Shown here piece by piece: positions 47,459 to 57,940 of a stretch of 64,000 nucleotides of DNA (position 1 is its first letter; each line of letters begins with the position of its first letter). The translations under genes and the position numbers were made by a program. A model generated the notes under the pieces. It was not told the origin of the DNA. It did no database searches and saw only the letters and a list, made by a program, of their open reading frames with translations. This DNA comes from Pipra filicauda (lineage: Eukaryota; Chordata; Aves; Passeriformes; Pipridae), in NCBI RefSeq assembly GCF_003945595.2, contig NW_024104757.1, forward strand, positions 177,154 to 241,153, written 5' to 3'.

Positions 47459-47995
47459 GGTTGGGGTTGGAAGGGACCTCAAAGCTCATCCAGTTCCACC
47501 CCTTCCGTGGACAGGGACACCTTCCACCAGCCCAGGTGGCTCCAAGCCCCGTCCAACCTGGCCTTGGACACTTCCAGGGATCCAGGGGCATCTACAGCTT
47601 CTCTGGGCAACCCGTGCCAGGGCCTCCCCACCCTCACAGGGAGGAATTTCATCCCAATATCCCACCTAACCCTGCCCTCTGGCAGCGTGAGACCATTCCC
47701 CCTTGTCCTGGCACTCCAGACCCCTATAAACAGTCTCACTCCAACCCCCTATAAACAATCTCTCTCCGTCTTTTCTGTTGGCTCCTTCAGGCACTGGAAG
47801 GGCACAGTTAAGACACCCTGAAGCTTCTCTTCTCCAGGCTGAACAATCCCAACTCTCCCAGCCTTTTATCCCTCTGATCATCCCGGTGCCTCCTCTGGAC
47901 TGGCTCCAGCAGCTCCGTGTCCTCCCCGTGCTGGGACCCCCCAGCTGGAGGCATCACAATCCCCCCATTCCCAGCCTTTCCAGCCCCAGAAGCGC
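47459..47995 (-). mobile_element. CR1 LINE fragment, 3' end, longest copy in the window
   Basis: Runs from 'ggttggggttggaaggga' through the usual blocks, then on through 'tcttctccaggctgaacaa', 'ggtgcctcctctggactgg' and 'gctggaggcatcac', so about 530 bases of CR1 are retained. Confidence 0.95.
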
Positions 47996-48603
47996 CTCCT
48001 CGCTTTTCCTCAGCCCCGCACTCTGTTATTTTAACCTCTTTTACACTTGGAAGGAACAATAAAGGCGAAGTCTGAGCTGCTGGAGGGATAAAGCTCCTAA
48101 GTGGTCATTAAGTGGAGCTGCTTTGAGCTGTTGAGCAGGTGATGGGTTGTGCACACCTGAGCTCCTCGAGTCTTCATCTCTTCCCATCAACTGGCTTTTG
48201 TCTTGACTGGCTTTGCCTTTGAACTTCATTGCTCTATAATAGCAGGAAGGAACGATGCTTTGAGCTTCTGTTGCCACAAAGGTTCTGGTGAAAAATAGCA
48301 CCGGGCTGAAAAAAGAAACCAGAAATTGAGTCTTTATTGCCCTGCGCTGCTTTCAGTGATAACGATTTTAATTAAGGAAAAAGGGGTGGGTAAAAGAAAA
48401 TAACCTCCTGTCTGGAAGTATCCACAGTGGTGTGAAATGTGTAATAATAAAGCTGTTTGTGAGGTGACAGCAGGAAATGTTTAAACCTCACTCTAGAAGC
48501 TTGAATAAATAAATAAATATATATATTTATATATGTTTATATTTGATGGTGTTTCTAGGTAGTGACTATGTCATTAAGCTTGGTAAGATATTCACACCAG
48601 GCA
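47996..48603. other. Unique AT-richer DNA
   Basis: Contains 'aataataaagctgtttgtg' near 48443, a poly(A) signal followed by a GT-rich tract, and an AT-rich run at 48505-48548. No gene recognised. Confidence 0.35.
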
Positions 48604-48697
48604 CGTGGTGGGATTTTGGGGTTGTCCTGTGCAGGGCCAGGAGTTGGATTTGATGGTCCTTAGAGGTCCCTTCCCACTCAGAATATTCCATGATTTT
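48604..48697 (+). mobile_element. CR1 3' tail fragment
   Basis: Sense-orientation tail: 'gttggatttgatggtcctta', 'gaggtcccttcccactcag' and 'atattccatgattttc'. Confidence 0.88.
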
Positions 48698-48807
48698 CTT
48701 TTGTGGAAAGGTGACACAGTGGGACAGAAGTCAAATGTACTGTGTATTGTGACTTTTTATTTTTCTTTAGTCTCCCCGGAGCGAAATTAAATGTAATATG
48801 GATTAAT

Positions 48808-48864
48808 ATGAAGGTTGGGCTTGATGATCTTAGAGTTCTTTTCCGACCTTAATGATTCTATGAA
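48808..48864 (+). mobile_element. CR1 3' tail fragment
   Basis: Contains 'ggttgggcttgatgatctta' and 'ttaatgattctatgaa', ending in the CR1 terminal octamer. A second insertion about 110 bases from the previous one. Confidence 0.9.
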
Positions 48865-50897
48865 TGGAAAAAAAGCAATATTAAAGGTAAATATTAAAAA
48901 CCAGAAAGTAATATTAAAGGTGGATTATGGTGGGATCTCCTGGATCCACGTGGGCTGTTCCCACTGTGATCTGTGGGGGGCAGTGCCCATCTTCCTTCCT
49001 CCCACATTCTGTGGGCTGATAAATAGAGGTCCCTGGAGCAGAACTTCACCTCTGGGATGTGGGATCACCTTCCAGCCTCTCCTGGGCTGCTCCTGAGGCT
49101 TCCTTGGGACGCTGAGAAATCCAGGGGGAAAATGGCCACTCCCTAATGAAGGGAGTGCTGATGGCAAAGGGGCTCTGTTTATATAAAAACCTCGTTTTCT
49201 AAAGCAATTTAGAGTGTTTGCTGATGCTGCTGCTCTGAACCTGTGCCTGGTGTCCTGCGAAGAAATAAACCCAGAGAATATCTGGATATCACCATTTTAT
49301 CCCGTCCCACTTTGCTTTACTTTCCAGCACAGAGTAAGGAAAGAGGGAGAAAAAAAAAAGCCCCCCCAAAAAAAGACATGAAAGAGCAGATCTGACCCTC
49401 TGCCCTGCTCGGGGGAAGCAAATGAGCTGCGAATTTGGGCAGCTTTGCTCCTCGGAACACCCGGGCTGTGTGAGCTGGGCAGGGTTTTATTTCCCCCCCT
49501 GCCCCCTCCTGGAGGTGGCAAATGTTCTAATCAAAAGCAGGTCACCAGAGAGCGAGGCACGAAGGAAGGAGCAGCTGTTGCATCCAGTCAGGCACAATAT
49601 TCCTGTGCCAGAAATGATTCATTTGGGCTGTGTAATATATATGGAAATGTGCTGCAGGAGCATGGCTGGGAATAACCCATTGTGTTCACCCGGCCCTGAC
49701 AGAGCTGAGCTGGGCTTGGGGTTCCTGACGTGCCTTTTCCTGGCTTGGATGTGTCAAACAAACACCAGCACCCCACCTTTGGGTCACTGGGCTGCACTTA
49801 ATCTCTCTCTCTATTTGCTTCTTTTAGGCTGACATGGCTGAAAACACCACTGAAAACACCACTGAAAACATGCACTAAATGAAGGCTCTGGCAGGGAGCT
49901 GGATGGAGGGGGAATAAAATCCTGCAGCAGGAGCGCTCTGGATGGGCAGATAAAAAGGGGAAGAATAAAGGGAATGGAGTAGGTGGACCGTTGCAGAGGT
50001 CTTGGGGTATTCTGAAAAACATCTGAGCTGAAAGGGATTTCGGCTCTTTTTTACTCGAGTAGAACATTCCGTGTTTTAATCTCCCAAAGCCTTTTTTTGG
50101 GGGAGTTCCTCAGCACCGATTTGCCCCCACCTTCTCCTTTATTGTCACGTCCTTTGAAGTTCTCTTCAAAGATGATGAAGCCCCAACTTCCCCATTTACT
50201 CTGCAGCCTGTAATGAATATCCAGCTTTGTTGAAGCAATTAGCTTGGTGGGGTGATTTCTCTGGTGCTGTTTAAAAAATAATAAAAAAAAAAAAAAAAAA
50301 AAAGTTCCCAAATCCTGAGCGGTTTAGACATGTTTTGAAAAAACACTGAGCCCAACAGCTGTGCAGTGGACTAATCTGACAGTACAGCAGCTGTCATAAC
50401 AAAAGCAGAGCTGGTTCAAACACAGCTCCTTTGTTGGGTGATTGAAAATGATTTAAAGGAAAAGGTTATTTACTGCTTCTGCCGTGTGGGGCCGGGGCAG
50501 TGACTGCTCCCTGTGATCCCCCAGCACATGAATGGGCCCTTAACCACTTCTTTGCTCCGGTTTAGAGGCTCAGGCAGTTTGGGGAAGTGGGATTTTGTCT
50601 GGATGCTTTGCTGCTGGCTTTGTCTCCAGGCCCTCTGTGGTTCTGGAGCCGTCTGCTGGAGGTGCCTGCCCGGGGTTCTGGGTTGATGGCAAATCACTTC
50701 AACACACTCCCCCCCACCTCCGTGATCACCGAGTGCTCCAGGGAATGCACAGCAGGATAATTAAGCAATGTCACTTGTAAAGATGGCCTGAACTGGGGCT
50801 TTTTAAAAGTATCAAATTATGCAACCCCGTGTAGCTATTTCAGGTTAATTCCCTCATATTTTAAGGCCCTTTTCCCCCCCTTTTTTCCCTCATTCAG
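48865..50897. other. Intergenic or intronic
   Basis: Unique DNA with an A run near 49351, a short repeat 'gaaaacaccact' at about 49840-49868 and a poly-A tract at 50283-50303. No coding sequence is recognised. Confidence 0.4.
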
Positions 50898-50971
50898 ACA
50901 GAAGTGCTGGAGTAACCTTTGAAACAAAAGACTTCAAAGTGACAGCAGCCTGTGCCTCTGGCTATACTGAA
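50898..50971 (+). other. Orphan splice-bounded exon candidate, 74 nt
   Basis: Preceded by a long pyrimidine tract ('cccccccttttttccctc') and 'attcag', and followed by a consensus donor GTAAGTAAT (GT at 50972-50973). One of three frames is open across the whole segment (24 codons, starting at 50900). It contains TCF/LEF-like and Sox-like words ('ctttgaa', 'acaaaag'), so an enhancer reading is also possible. It sits 12 kb upstream of KLHDC8A coding sequence on the same strand and could be an alternative 5' exon, an exon of a miR-135 host RNA or an unrecognised gene. Confidence 0.35.
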
Positions 50972-50973
50972 GT

Positions 50974-51956
50974 AAGTAATCTACTAAAGCATGAATATTT
51001 TATGTCTCTACAGCTAAATGAAGGAAATTACAAGTTGATATAAACTGATGTTCTTTGTATTAGCTCATGACAAATGCAGCAATTACCCCCAATCAGTTAA
51101 TTACAGCATCCTTCTGTGGCCTGCCTTCCACTTCCACCAGCTTTCTTTTGTAAGAGGGGCGAGTTAAACTCCCAGTTCCTTTGTGCTGCTTCTTGGAAGA
51201 AGGGCTTTGTTTATGCTGTTGGAAATTATATCAATTTAAATAGCACACAGTGACAGTCCCTGGTGTTCCCTCAGCCCCTTCTTGCTACTTCCTCTCTGGT
51301 TTGTGCTCTTCACACCCGGAGGTGTCTGAGGATCCTTTTGTCTGGCTGACAGGACAGCAGCTCAATAACCCCCCCCAAGGGTGCATTAAAGGGAGAGATG
51401 AACAATTAGGGGGGTTGGAGGGTCGCTGCTTTAATGGCTGAACTTCAGGTGGGTTGTGAACGTGGGTGGCCGTGTGAGAATTCACCGCTGAGCCGCTGAA
51501 AGCAGAACAGGCTCCACAGACTCCTCCGAGCCCCTTTCAGCTCCCAGCGCCTTTGTGAGAGCAGCTCTGTGAAAACACACTCCCATTCTTCCGAGTTCTG
51601 CACAGACAGAAGAGGGAACCCTGGGAGCCCCGTCTCCTGCTGCTGTTAGAGAATCATGAAAGTGGTTTTTCTTCCTTGCCAGGGAACAGGGGGATCAAAG
51701 GGGGGCCCTGACCCGTGGTCGTGGTTCAGCTCGAGGCCGAGCAGGAGAGTGTTCTGCTGGTGCTGCTTCGCTCTCAGTCCTCCAGCAGCACATCCCAGCC
51801 GTGCCCCACCTGCCATTCCTGGCCATTCCTTGCCTGCTGCATCCCAGGCACCTTTTCCTGGGAATGGGAGGCGTCCAGGGGGAGAGTTGAGCAGCGCTGG
51901 GTTATCCGAGAGCAGGCAGTGACGGGGCAAAGGGGGAGTGGTTTTCAACTAGAAGA
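50974..51956. other. Unique DNA, possibly regulatory at its left end
   Basis: 50980-51250 is AT-rich with 'attagctcatgac' and 'cagttaattacagc', consistent with conserved non-coding DNA. The remainder is GC-rich and featureless. Confidence 0.35.
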
Positions 51957-52165
51957 GAGGAGATTTAGATGGTTTGGAAGAAATTCTTCCTTGGGGGCGT
52001 GGTGAGGATGGAATTCCCAAAGAATTGTGGCTGGAAGTGTCCAAGGTTGGGCAGGGCTTGGAGCAACCTGGGCTGGTGGAAGGTGTCCCTGCCCAGGGCA
52101 GGGGGTGGCACTGGATGAGCTTTAAGGTCCCTTCCAACCCAAACCATTCCATAATTCCATGATCC
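51957..52165 (+). mobile_element. CR1 LINE fragment, 3' end
   Basis: Sense orientation: 'gaagaaattcttccttggg', 'ggaagtgtccaaggttgg', 'gtgtccctgcccagggcag', 'gagctttaaggtcccttcc', then 'ccataattccatgatcc'. Confidence 0.94.
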
Positions 52166-53797
52166 CTCTGTGCCAGCTGCAGGAAAAGTGGCACCTGGGT
52201 CAATCTCCACAGCTCATTCTAACAGAAGCCTGGCTTTGTGATTCTTGGGTTTATTTTTTTTTTACTCTGCCCTAATTGCAAGGTTCCTGTTTGACTCAAT
52301 GGCAGGATTCCACATCTAAAATATAACTTTGTAAGGTCAGTGGTGAGAATTCAGGTTTCCCCTCGTGGATCCTTTGGGAAAAGGGCCTGAACCACTTCCA
52401 CTTATTGACACTAAAACCTGCACGTGGCATCAAAGATGATGAGACTTCAAACTGAGCCAGAAGATTTTCCCCTGAAGGAGAGAGAGTGAAGTGAGATGGT
52501 TTGCTCTGGAATTTCCTTTTTATCCAGGAGGTGGAAAACCCCACCTGTATTTCCATTCTTCCCGTGAAACTCCAGCAGGGGGGGGATTTAAGGGGCACAT
52601 CACTGGTGGGGAGGACACACACGTGTCAGGGGGACATGTGGCATCTCTGCATCTGAAGGACAATCACTTGTCACTCCTCTGGGGTGGCAGCAGAGAAAAT
52701 ATTTGGGCTGGTTGCTGTTCTTTGGTGGTTTTCCTCTTTTTCTTGGTTTTTTTTTCCTCAACTGTCTCACTTCCCTTTGCCCCCCCAGCCCCTTTTCCCA
52801 GCTTTGCTCAGCTCCCCCCTTGGAGGTGTGGATGGAATTACTGATGGACTGACATCCCGTTACCACCCACCTCCTCCGAGGGTTTTGTTTTCAAGCTGTT
52901 TTTTTTTTTTGGTTTTTCTTTTTAAAGCACAGAACGCTCCGACATTTAACCCCCAAAGGACAGAAAACCAACTTTCTCTGCGATTTAAATGAAACATTTT
53001 GAGGTGGATCAGGAGTTAACTCACCAAACTCTATTAAAATATTATTTTTTTCATAGAAAATCAGAATTCTATACTGATTTTTTTTTTCCCCTTCACATCC
53101 TTTTAAAAGGATTTTTTTAAAATCCAGTTTTTACACAGCCTGCTCCTGTGTCTTATCTCTGCCTGGCCCATGAATGATTAACCCTCCTGCCTTTGAGACC
53201 TGGAGGACAAAATGCTGCTGTTCAAAGTCCCTTCCCTCGCTCAGAGGCTCATCCAGCTCGTTCCCAGAGACACTTTGGCCCCGGCTCTGGGATGGATGGA
53301 CCCCTTGGGCTGCTCAGGAGCTCGGATGGGAACACTGGGAACACCCAGGAGCTGCAGGTTGGGATCCCAGCAAACTGCTTTGATCCAGCACTCTGGGAAC
53401 CCTGGCTGGGGCTCAGCTGCTCCCAGCCCTGCTGCGTCCATAAACCCCCTGCCTGGGAGCAAACAGCTCTTTTCCAGCTGTGCATAAACATGGAATTATC
53501 CTTTATTTTTCTGAGGAGCACACGGAGCAGCTCCGAGCTCGTTCTGCTGAGTGGAGCTGCTTTCCTGTGCAGGAGGGTGGGTTTATTTGTGGGTTTTTTT
53601 GCCCAGCACTGTCTTTTCCAAGTGCCTGCCTGTCTGCAGGGCTGGCTCTGGCTGTTTGGCAAACGGGCACACGCAGCTGGTGGACTTCTCCCCGTGGGAG
53701 AAAGGTTGGGATTGAGGGATCCCGGAGCTCTGGGCTCCTGTCTGCTCCTGTTAAGGTGACTCCCTGCACTGTAACCAGCTCGGGGCCCTGCAGGAGG

Positions 53798-53829
53798 GAG
53801 AATTAATTAATTAACTGGTTAATTAACTG
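53798..53829. promoter_or_regulatory. TTAATTAA cluster, possible HNF1/homeodomain site
   Basis: 'aattaattaattaac' is followed by 'tggttaattaact'. 'gttaattaac' is palindromic and resembles an HNF1 half-site pair with one spacer base missing. Function is inference. Confidence 0.25.
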
Positions 53830-54734
53830 TCAGCTCGCCAAATCTCTGGGAGGAATGACAGGGGGAGGATGGATGGTGTCTCTCCAGTCCCCTGCATTGC
53901 TCTCCAGTGCTGGTGCCAAAGCCCCAGCTCTGCCTGCTGGCACAGGGAGGTGCCCGGGCAGGTCCTGCTTTTCCTCTTTATCTGCAACAACCTCATCTCT
54001 TCTCAAAGAAAAGCCTCTCACTGGGCTGCTGGGGGGGACTTTTGCTGCTTTTCCCCCCCCCCCGTTTTCTTCCTCAGTGCAGCTCCTCACACCTTTCCCA
54101 GCCAGGACTGGGTCAGTGCTCCTCGGGTGGAGTTGGCTCAGCCTGAAGTGAGGTGAGAAAGAGGGAAATCAAACCTGACCGTGGGGCTTATTTGTGTAAT
54201 TTGCAGGAATTCCTGCAAAAAACTCTCCTGCTGTTCCCATGGAAACAGATGTTGGGCTGCAGGAGAGTGCTGTAGGTTTTCAGGACTATTATTCCCCCCC
54301 CCCCCTTTACCTCCTTCACCTCCTTTATCATTTCCAAGCAGCCTGGGAAAAAAAATCCTTCCGCTTTTTCGAGGCACAAATGTGGAAAGTGTGAGCTCCA
54401 TCATTCCCAGACAGTTATTTTCCAGCCTGTTGGCTCTGACTCATCCACCAGGCAGGTTGGAACACCTGGGGTTTTATGGCCAAGCTGCTTTTGTCACATT
54501 TAAACTCCCCTTCTTCCCCTGCCTTCCTCTCATTCCTCCTGTCTCTCTCACAGAGACATTTCTCTTGTCTCTCTCTCTTTTTTTGGCTGGTGCAGACTCT
54601 TCATCCCTGAAGGTGAGGCTCCATCCCTGCATCCAGGAAATTATGAAAGGTCACTGGTGGAGTTTCTTTGTTGTTTGGTTTTAAGTGGGTGAATGAAATG
54701 TTGTGGAGATGAAAGAGGATCTGTTTCAATGATT

Positions 54735-54835
54735 AGTTTTTAATATTTATATTAATATTTAGATTTCATTTATTTATATTAAATTTTTTAATATTTCTAT
54801 TTGATAATTATTAGTTTTTAAAATGTAGTTATTAG
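54735..54835. repeat. AT-rich low-complexity tract
   Basis: About 100 bases of 'taatattta' and 'ttatatta' words. Confidence 0.85.
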
Positions 54836-55462
54836 TGTCAGGTATGTAGGGCTGTGAGGATGATGAAGGCAGAGCTCTGCCAGGGCCCTGGTGTGTGTCC
54901 CACCATCCCTGCTCCCTGTTTTATCATAATCCATCCCGTTTTTCCTTCCATCCAGAGGCCCCTGGTTGATGTGAAAACCCCACTCATCACGGGATGAGGA
55001 GCCCAACCAAGCAGGTGAGACAGGAAGGCAAAAAGCAGGAAGGAAAATTTAAAAGGAGGACGTAAAACCCAAAACCAACCCCCCCCCCGCAAAAAAAAAA
55101 AGCACAAAAAATCAAATCTCAACCCACCAACCAAAAACCCACCTGGGGCCAAACCCAGGCTCCTGAGCCAAGGTGCCCTTTGGCCCCCAGCCCACGGAGC
55201 AGGAGCTCCAAAATGCTTCCAGACACCGCCCTGCTGTTGTGTTCCAGGAGGGGGGGTTGGAAACCAGGGTTTATCCCCAGCTCCCAGGTGGAATCTGCTG
55301 GGCCACGGCATTCCAGGGACCAGCTGCAAACCTGGCACAGCCCCTGGGCCACCACCAGCCACAGAGGTCACCCGGTGCCAAGGCAGCTTTGAGCTGGTGC
55401 CCAGCACGGGAACGTGGGCATGGAGAGGAGCTGCCAACCCTGGGGCTTGGACATCGGCTCAT

Positions 55463-55600
55463 CCCGGAATATTTAGGCTGGAAAAGACCTCCAAGGTCGC
55501 CGAGCCCAAGCTGTGCCCACAACCCCACCGTGAGTGCCACGGCCAGTCCTTCCCTGCCCACCTGACACCCCTTTCCAGGAAGAAATTCCTGCTGGGAATC
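55463..55600 (-). mobile_element. CR1 LINE fragment, diverged
   Basis: 'atcccggaatatttaggctg', 'gaaaagacctccaagg' and 'gccgagcccaagctgtgc' match a CR1 subfamily 3' end in reverse. The right boundary is blurred. Confidence 0.75.
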
Positions 55601-56676
55601 ACACCAGCCTGTGTCCTGCAGCCTCTGCTTCCCTTTCCCTACTCCCAGGAAACTGGGCTTTCCACACCCAGCCCTTCAGTGCTTTGAGAAGACCTTTTAT
55701 GACTTATTTTTTTTTTTTTATTAAACTTGTGGATTGTGGCAGGGAAACCTTGGTTCAGAGCTCCTGGACTCACCTGGAACCACTCTGCTAAATAATAATA
55801 ACAACTAACAGTTGTCCAATAATGCCAGACTGCCAACAGGCCCCCTGTTAAAATCCAGTTTGGTGGCATCTTCTGAAATCCCTTCAGAAGTGAATTCTCT
55901 GCACTGAAGATCCTCCTGTTCCATTGGCCCCACGCTGGAGGGGTTTATTTAAATACAAATTGAATCCTCCCACTGGAAAGCTAAACAGGAGATTAAAATA
56001 GCTGCCAGGGGATGGGGAATTTGCTTTATGAAGAGTCATTTGACTCAACTTCTTGCTGATTTCCCCATTTTCCTTGTTTTATGGCCAGAGATGCGTTGGA
56101 ATTGTTGCCTCTCCCAGCCAGCAGGAATGAACCTGGTCACCGTGGGGCTCAAATTTAACCCCCCTCCAGTCACCTCTGGCACTGTCGCTGCTCCAGGGAA
56201 GTGGCCACTGGAGAACTGATGTGGAAACAAGACTTTTCCAGCTCTGGAAGTTGTAAGTTCAAGGGATGATGGTGCTCAGAACTCTGTGCTGGTGGGGAAA
56301 GCTGCAGGGGCAGAATTCCCTGGGGGTGCCGAGGACTTTCAGAGCTCCAGAACCCCTTCAAGGGGGTTCCTGAAGGATCAGAAACATCTGCTGGGCTGAA
56401 CTACAACCAGGAGATCTCCGGGGAGGAGCTGGGAAGTTTGAGGGAAGGTGCATGGAAAGGATCTTTTTTTTCTCTCTTTTTGGCTTTGGCTTAGAAATGA
56501 CTTTTCTGCAAATTTATTCTGCGACACTTTGGGGAGAGGAACACGCTTTTAACAGGTTTTTGGAGAAGCAGGTCAGGGAAGTGAAAGCCTGGGAGGACTG
56601 GCAGGCTGGGAAATGGGCCCAAGGGTCCTCCATCCCACCGGGGCCTCTGCACCCCCCGAGCTCCCCGTGGGACGGC
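55601..56676. other. Unique DNA upstream of the G-rich array
   Basis: A T run at 55707-55721 and AT-richer DNA near 55780-56000. No gene recognised. Confidence 0.4.
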
Positions 56677-57365
56677 TGGGGCTGCAGGGAGGGGGATTTG
56701 GGCTGCAGGGAGGGGGATTTGGGGTGCAGGGAGGGGGATTTGGGGTGCAGGGAGCAGGGATTTGGGGCTGCAGGGAGGGGGATTGGGGGTGGGGTGCAGG
56801 GAGCGGGATGTGGGGTGCTTGGGGGTGCAGGGAGGGGTTGGGTGCAGGGGAGGGATTTGTGTGCCGGGGGGGATTGGGGGCAGGGAGAGGATTTGGGTTG
56901 CAGGGAGGGGGATTTGGGGTGCAGGGAACAGGGATTTGGGGTGCAGGGAGGGAATTTGGGGTGCAGGGAGGGGGATTTGGGGTGCAGGGAGCAGGGATTT
57001 GGGGTGCAGGGAACAGGGATTTGGGGTGCAGAGAGCAGGGATTTGGGGCTGCAGGGAGCAGAGATTTGGGGTGCAAGGAGAGGGATCTGGGGCTGCAGGG
57101 AGAGGGATTTGGGGTGCAGGGAGAGGGATTTGGGGTGCAGGGAGCAGGGATTTGGGGCTGCAGGGAGAGGGATTTGGGGTGCAGGGAGCAGGGATTTGGG
57201 GCTGCAGGGAGCAGGGATTTGGGGTGCAGGAGCAAGGATTTGGGGCTGCAGGGAGCAGGGATTTGGGGCTGCAGGAGCAAGGATTTGGGGCTGCAGGGAG
57301 CAGGGATTTGGGGGTGCAGGGAGCAGGGATTTGGGGGTGCAGGGAGCAGAGATTTGGGGCTTGGT
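56677..57365. repeat. G-rich minisatellite, about 22- to 25-bp unit, roughly 30 copies
   Basis: Units are variants of 'gatttggggctgcaggga' followed by 'gcaggg' or 'gggg'. The array is almost stop-free in several frames on both strands, which produces artefact frames of up to about 450 codons. Regular GGGG and GGG runs on the + strand could form G-quadruplexes. It ends about 250 bases before the probable KLHDC8A promoter. Confidence 0.96.
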
Positions 57366-57539
57366 TTGGGGCCCTCGTGGGGCCACAATGGGGTGGCACA
57401 TCCACGGGATGGGCTCTTCCCTCGCCGAGCCCTGGGGTCCATCCTCTGGCAGCCAGCCTGGACAGACCCCCATCCCTTCCCGACACAGGGGAGGCAGCTC
57501 CAGCTTTCCAGCTCCTACTCTCCCTTTCCCAGGAGTTTT

Positions 57540-57940
57540 GTTTGCGCTGCCGGGAGGGAGGGCGGGCGAGAGGGGGGGGGAGAGCGGCCGTTCCAGAACA
57601 TCCTGTGCCTTAAAAGCCATAAAAGGCTTAAGTATGGAGTGGTGATGCTGGGAGCCCGCACGCACACGCGGCTGCTGCTCCGAGGAGGAGAGCAGATGGG
57701 GAAACACCCTCCTCCGTGACCGTCCTACATCTTCCAGAGGGGGAACAGCAGCGCCGCTGGATTTATGGTGATTTTTTTTCCCCCCTCCCACGCAGCATTC
57801 CCAGCCCCGGCTGCTCCCGGCGCCGCTCGCATCCCTGGAGGCGCTTGGAAGGGGATGCTCGGAGGGCACCGGGCATTTTTGGGGTGAAGTTGCGGCGGGT
57901 TCCTGGCCATGCTCCGCCCGGACTCGGTTTCCCCGGAGCT
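57540..57940 (+). promoter_or_regulatory. KLHDC8A: Probable KLHDC8A promoter and 5' untranslated first exon
   Basis: A CpG-rich patch on the coding strand of KLHDC8A, 5 kb upstream of its coding exon. 'ccataaaagg' at 57617-57626 is a TATA-like element that also fits the SRF CArG consensus, so a start near 57650 is expected. A strong donor, GAGCT then GTGAGTACC, ends the exon at 57940, and the next good acceptor on this strand with recognisable sequence is that of the coding exon at 63010. No in-frame coding sequence is recognised, so this exon would be untranslated. Transcription start and use by KLHDC8A are inference. The CpG-rich patch at 29 kb and the exon at 50.9 kb could supply alternative 5' ends. 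Confidence 0.55.

Larger units (their letters stand above)
52166..55462. other. Intergenic or intronic
   Basis: Over 3 kb with T-rich tracts at 52740-53110 and poly-C at 54051-54063 and 54294-54305. It includes an AT-rich run at 54735-54835 and a cluster of TTAATTAA words at 53798-53829. No gene recognised. Confidence 0.4.

Noticed and set aside
46743..47669. 308-codon + frame crossing the tRNA-Trp gene
   Set aside because: It passes through an intact tRNA and then into a CR1, so it cannot be a protein gene. High GC explains the lack of stops.
56491..57869. Very long open frames on both strands (331, 451, 397 and 368 codons)
   Set aside because: They read through the G-rich minisatellite, which lacks stops in several frames at once, and they overlap each other in different frames and strands.
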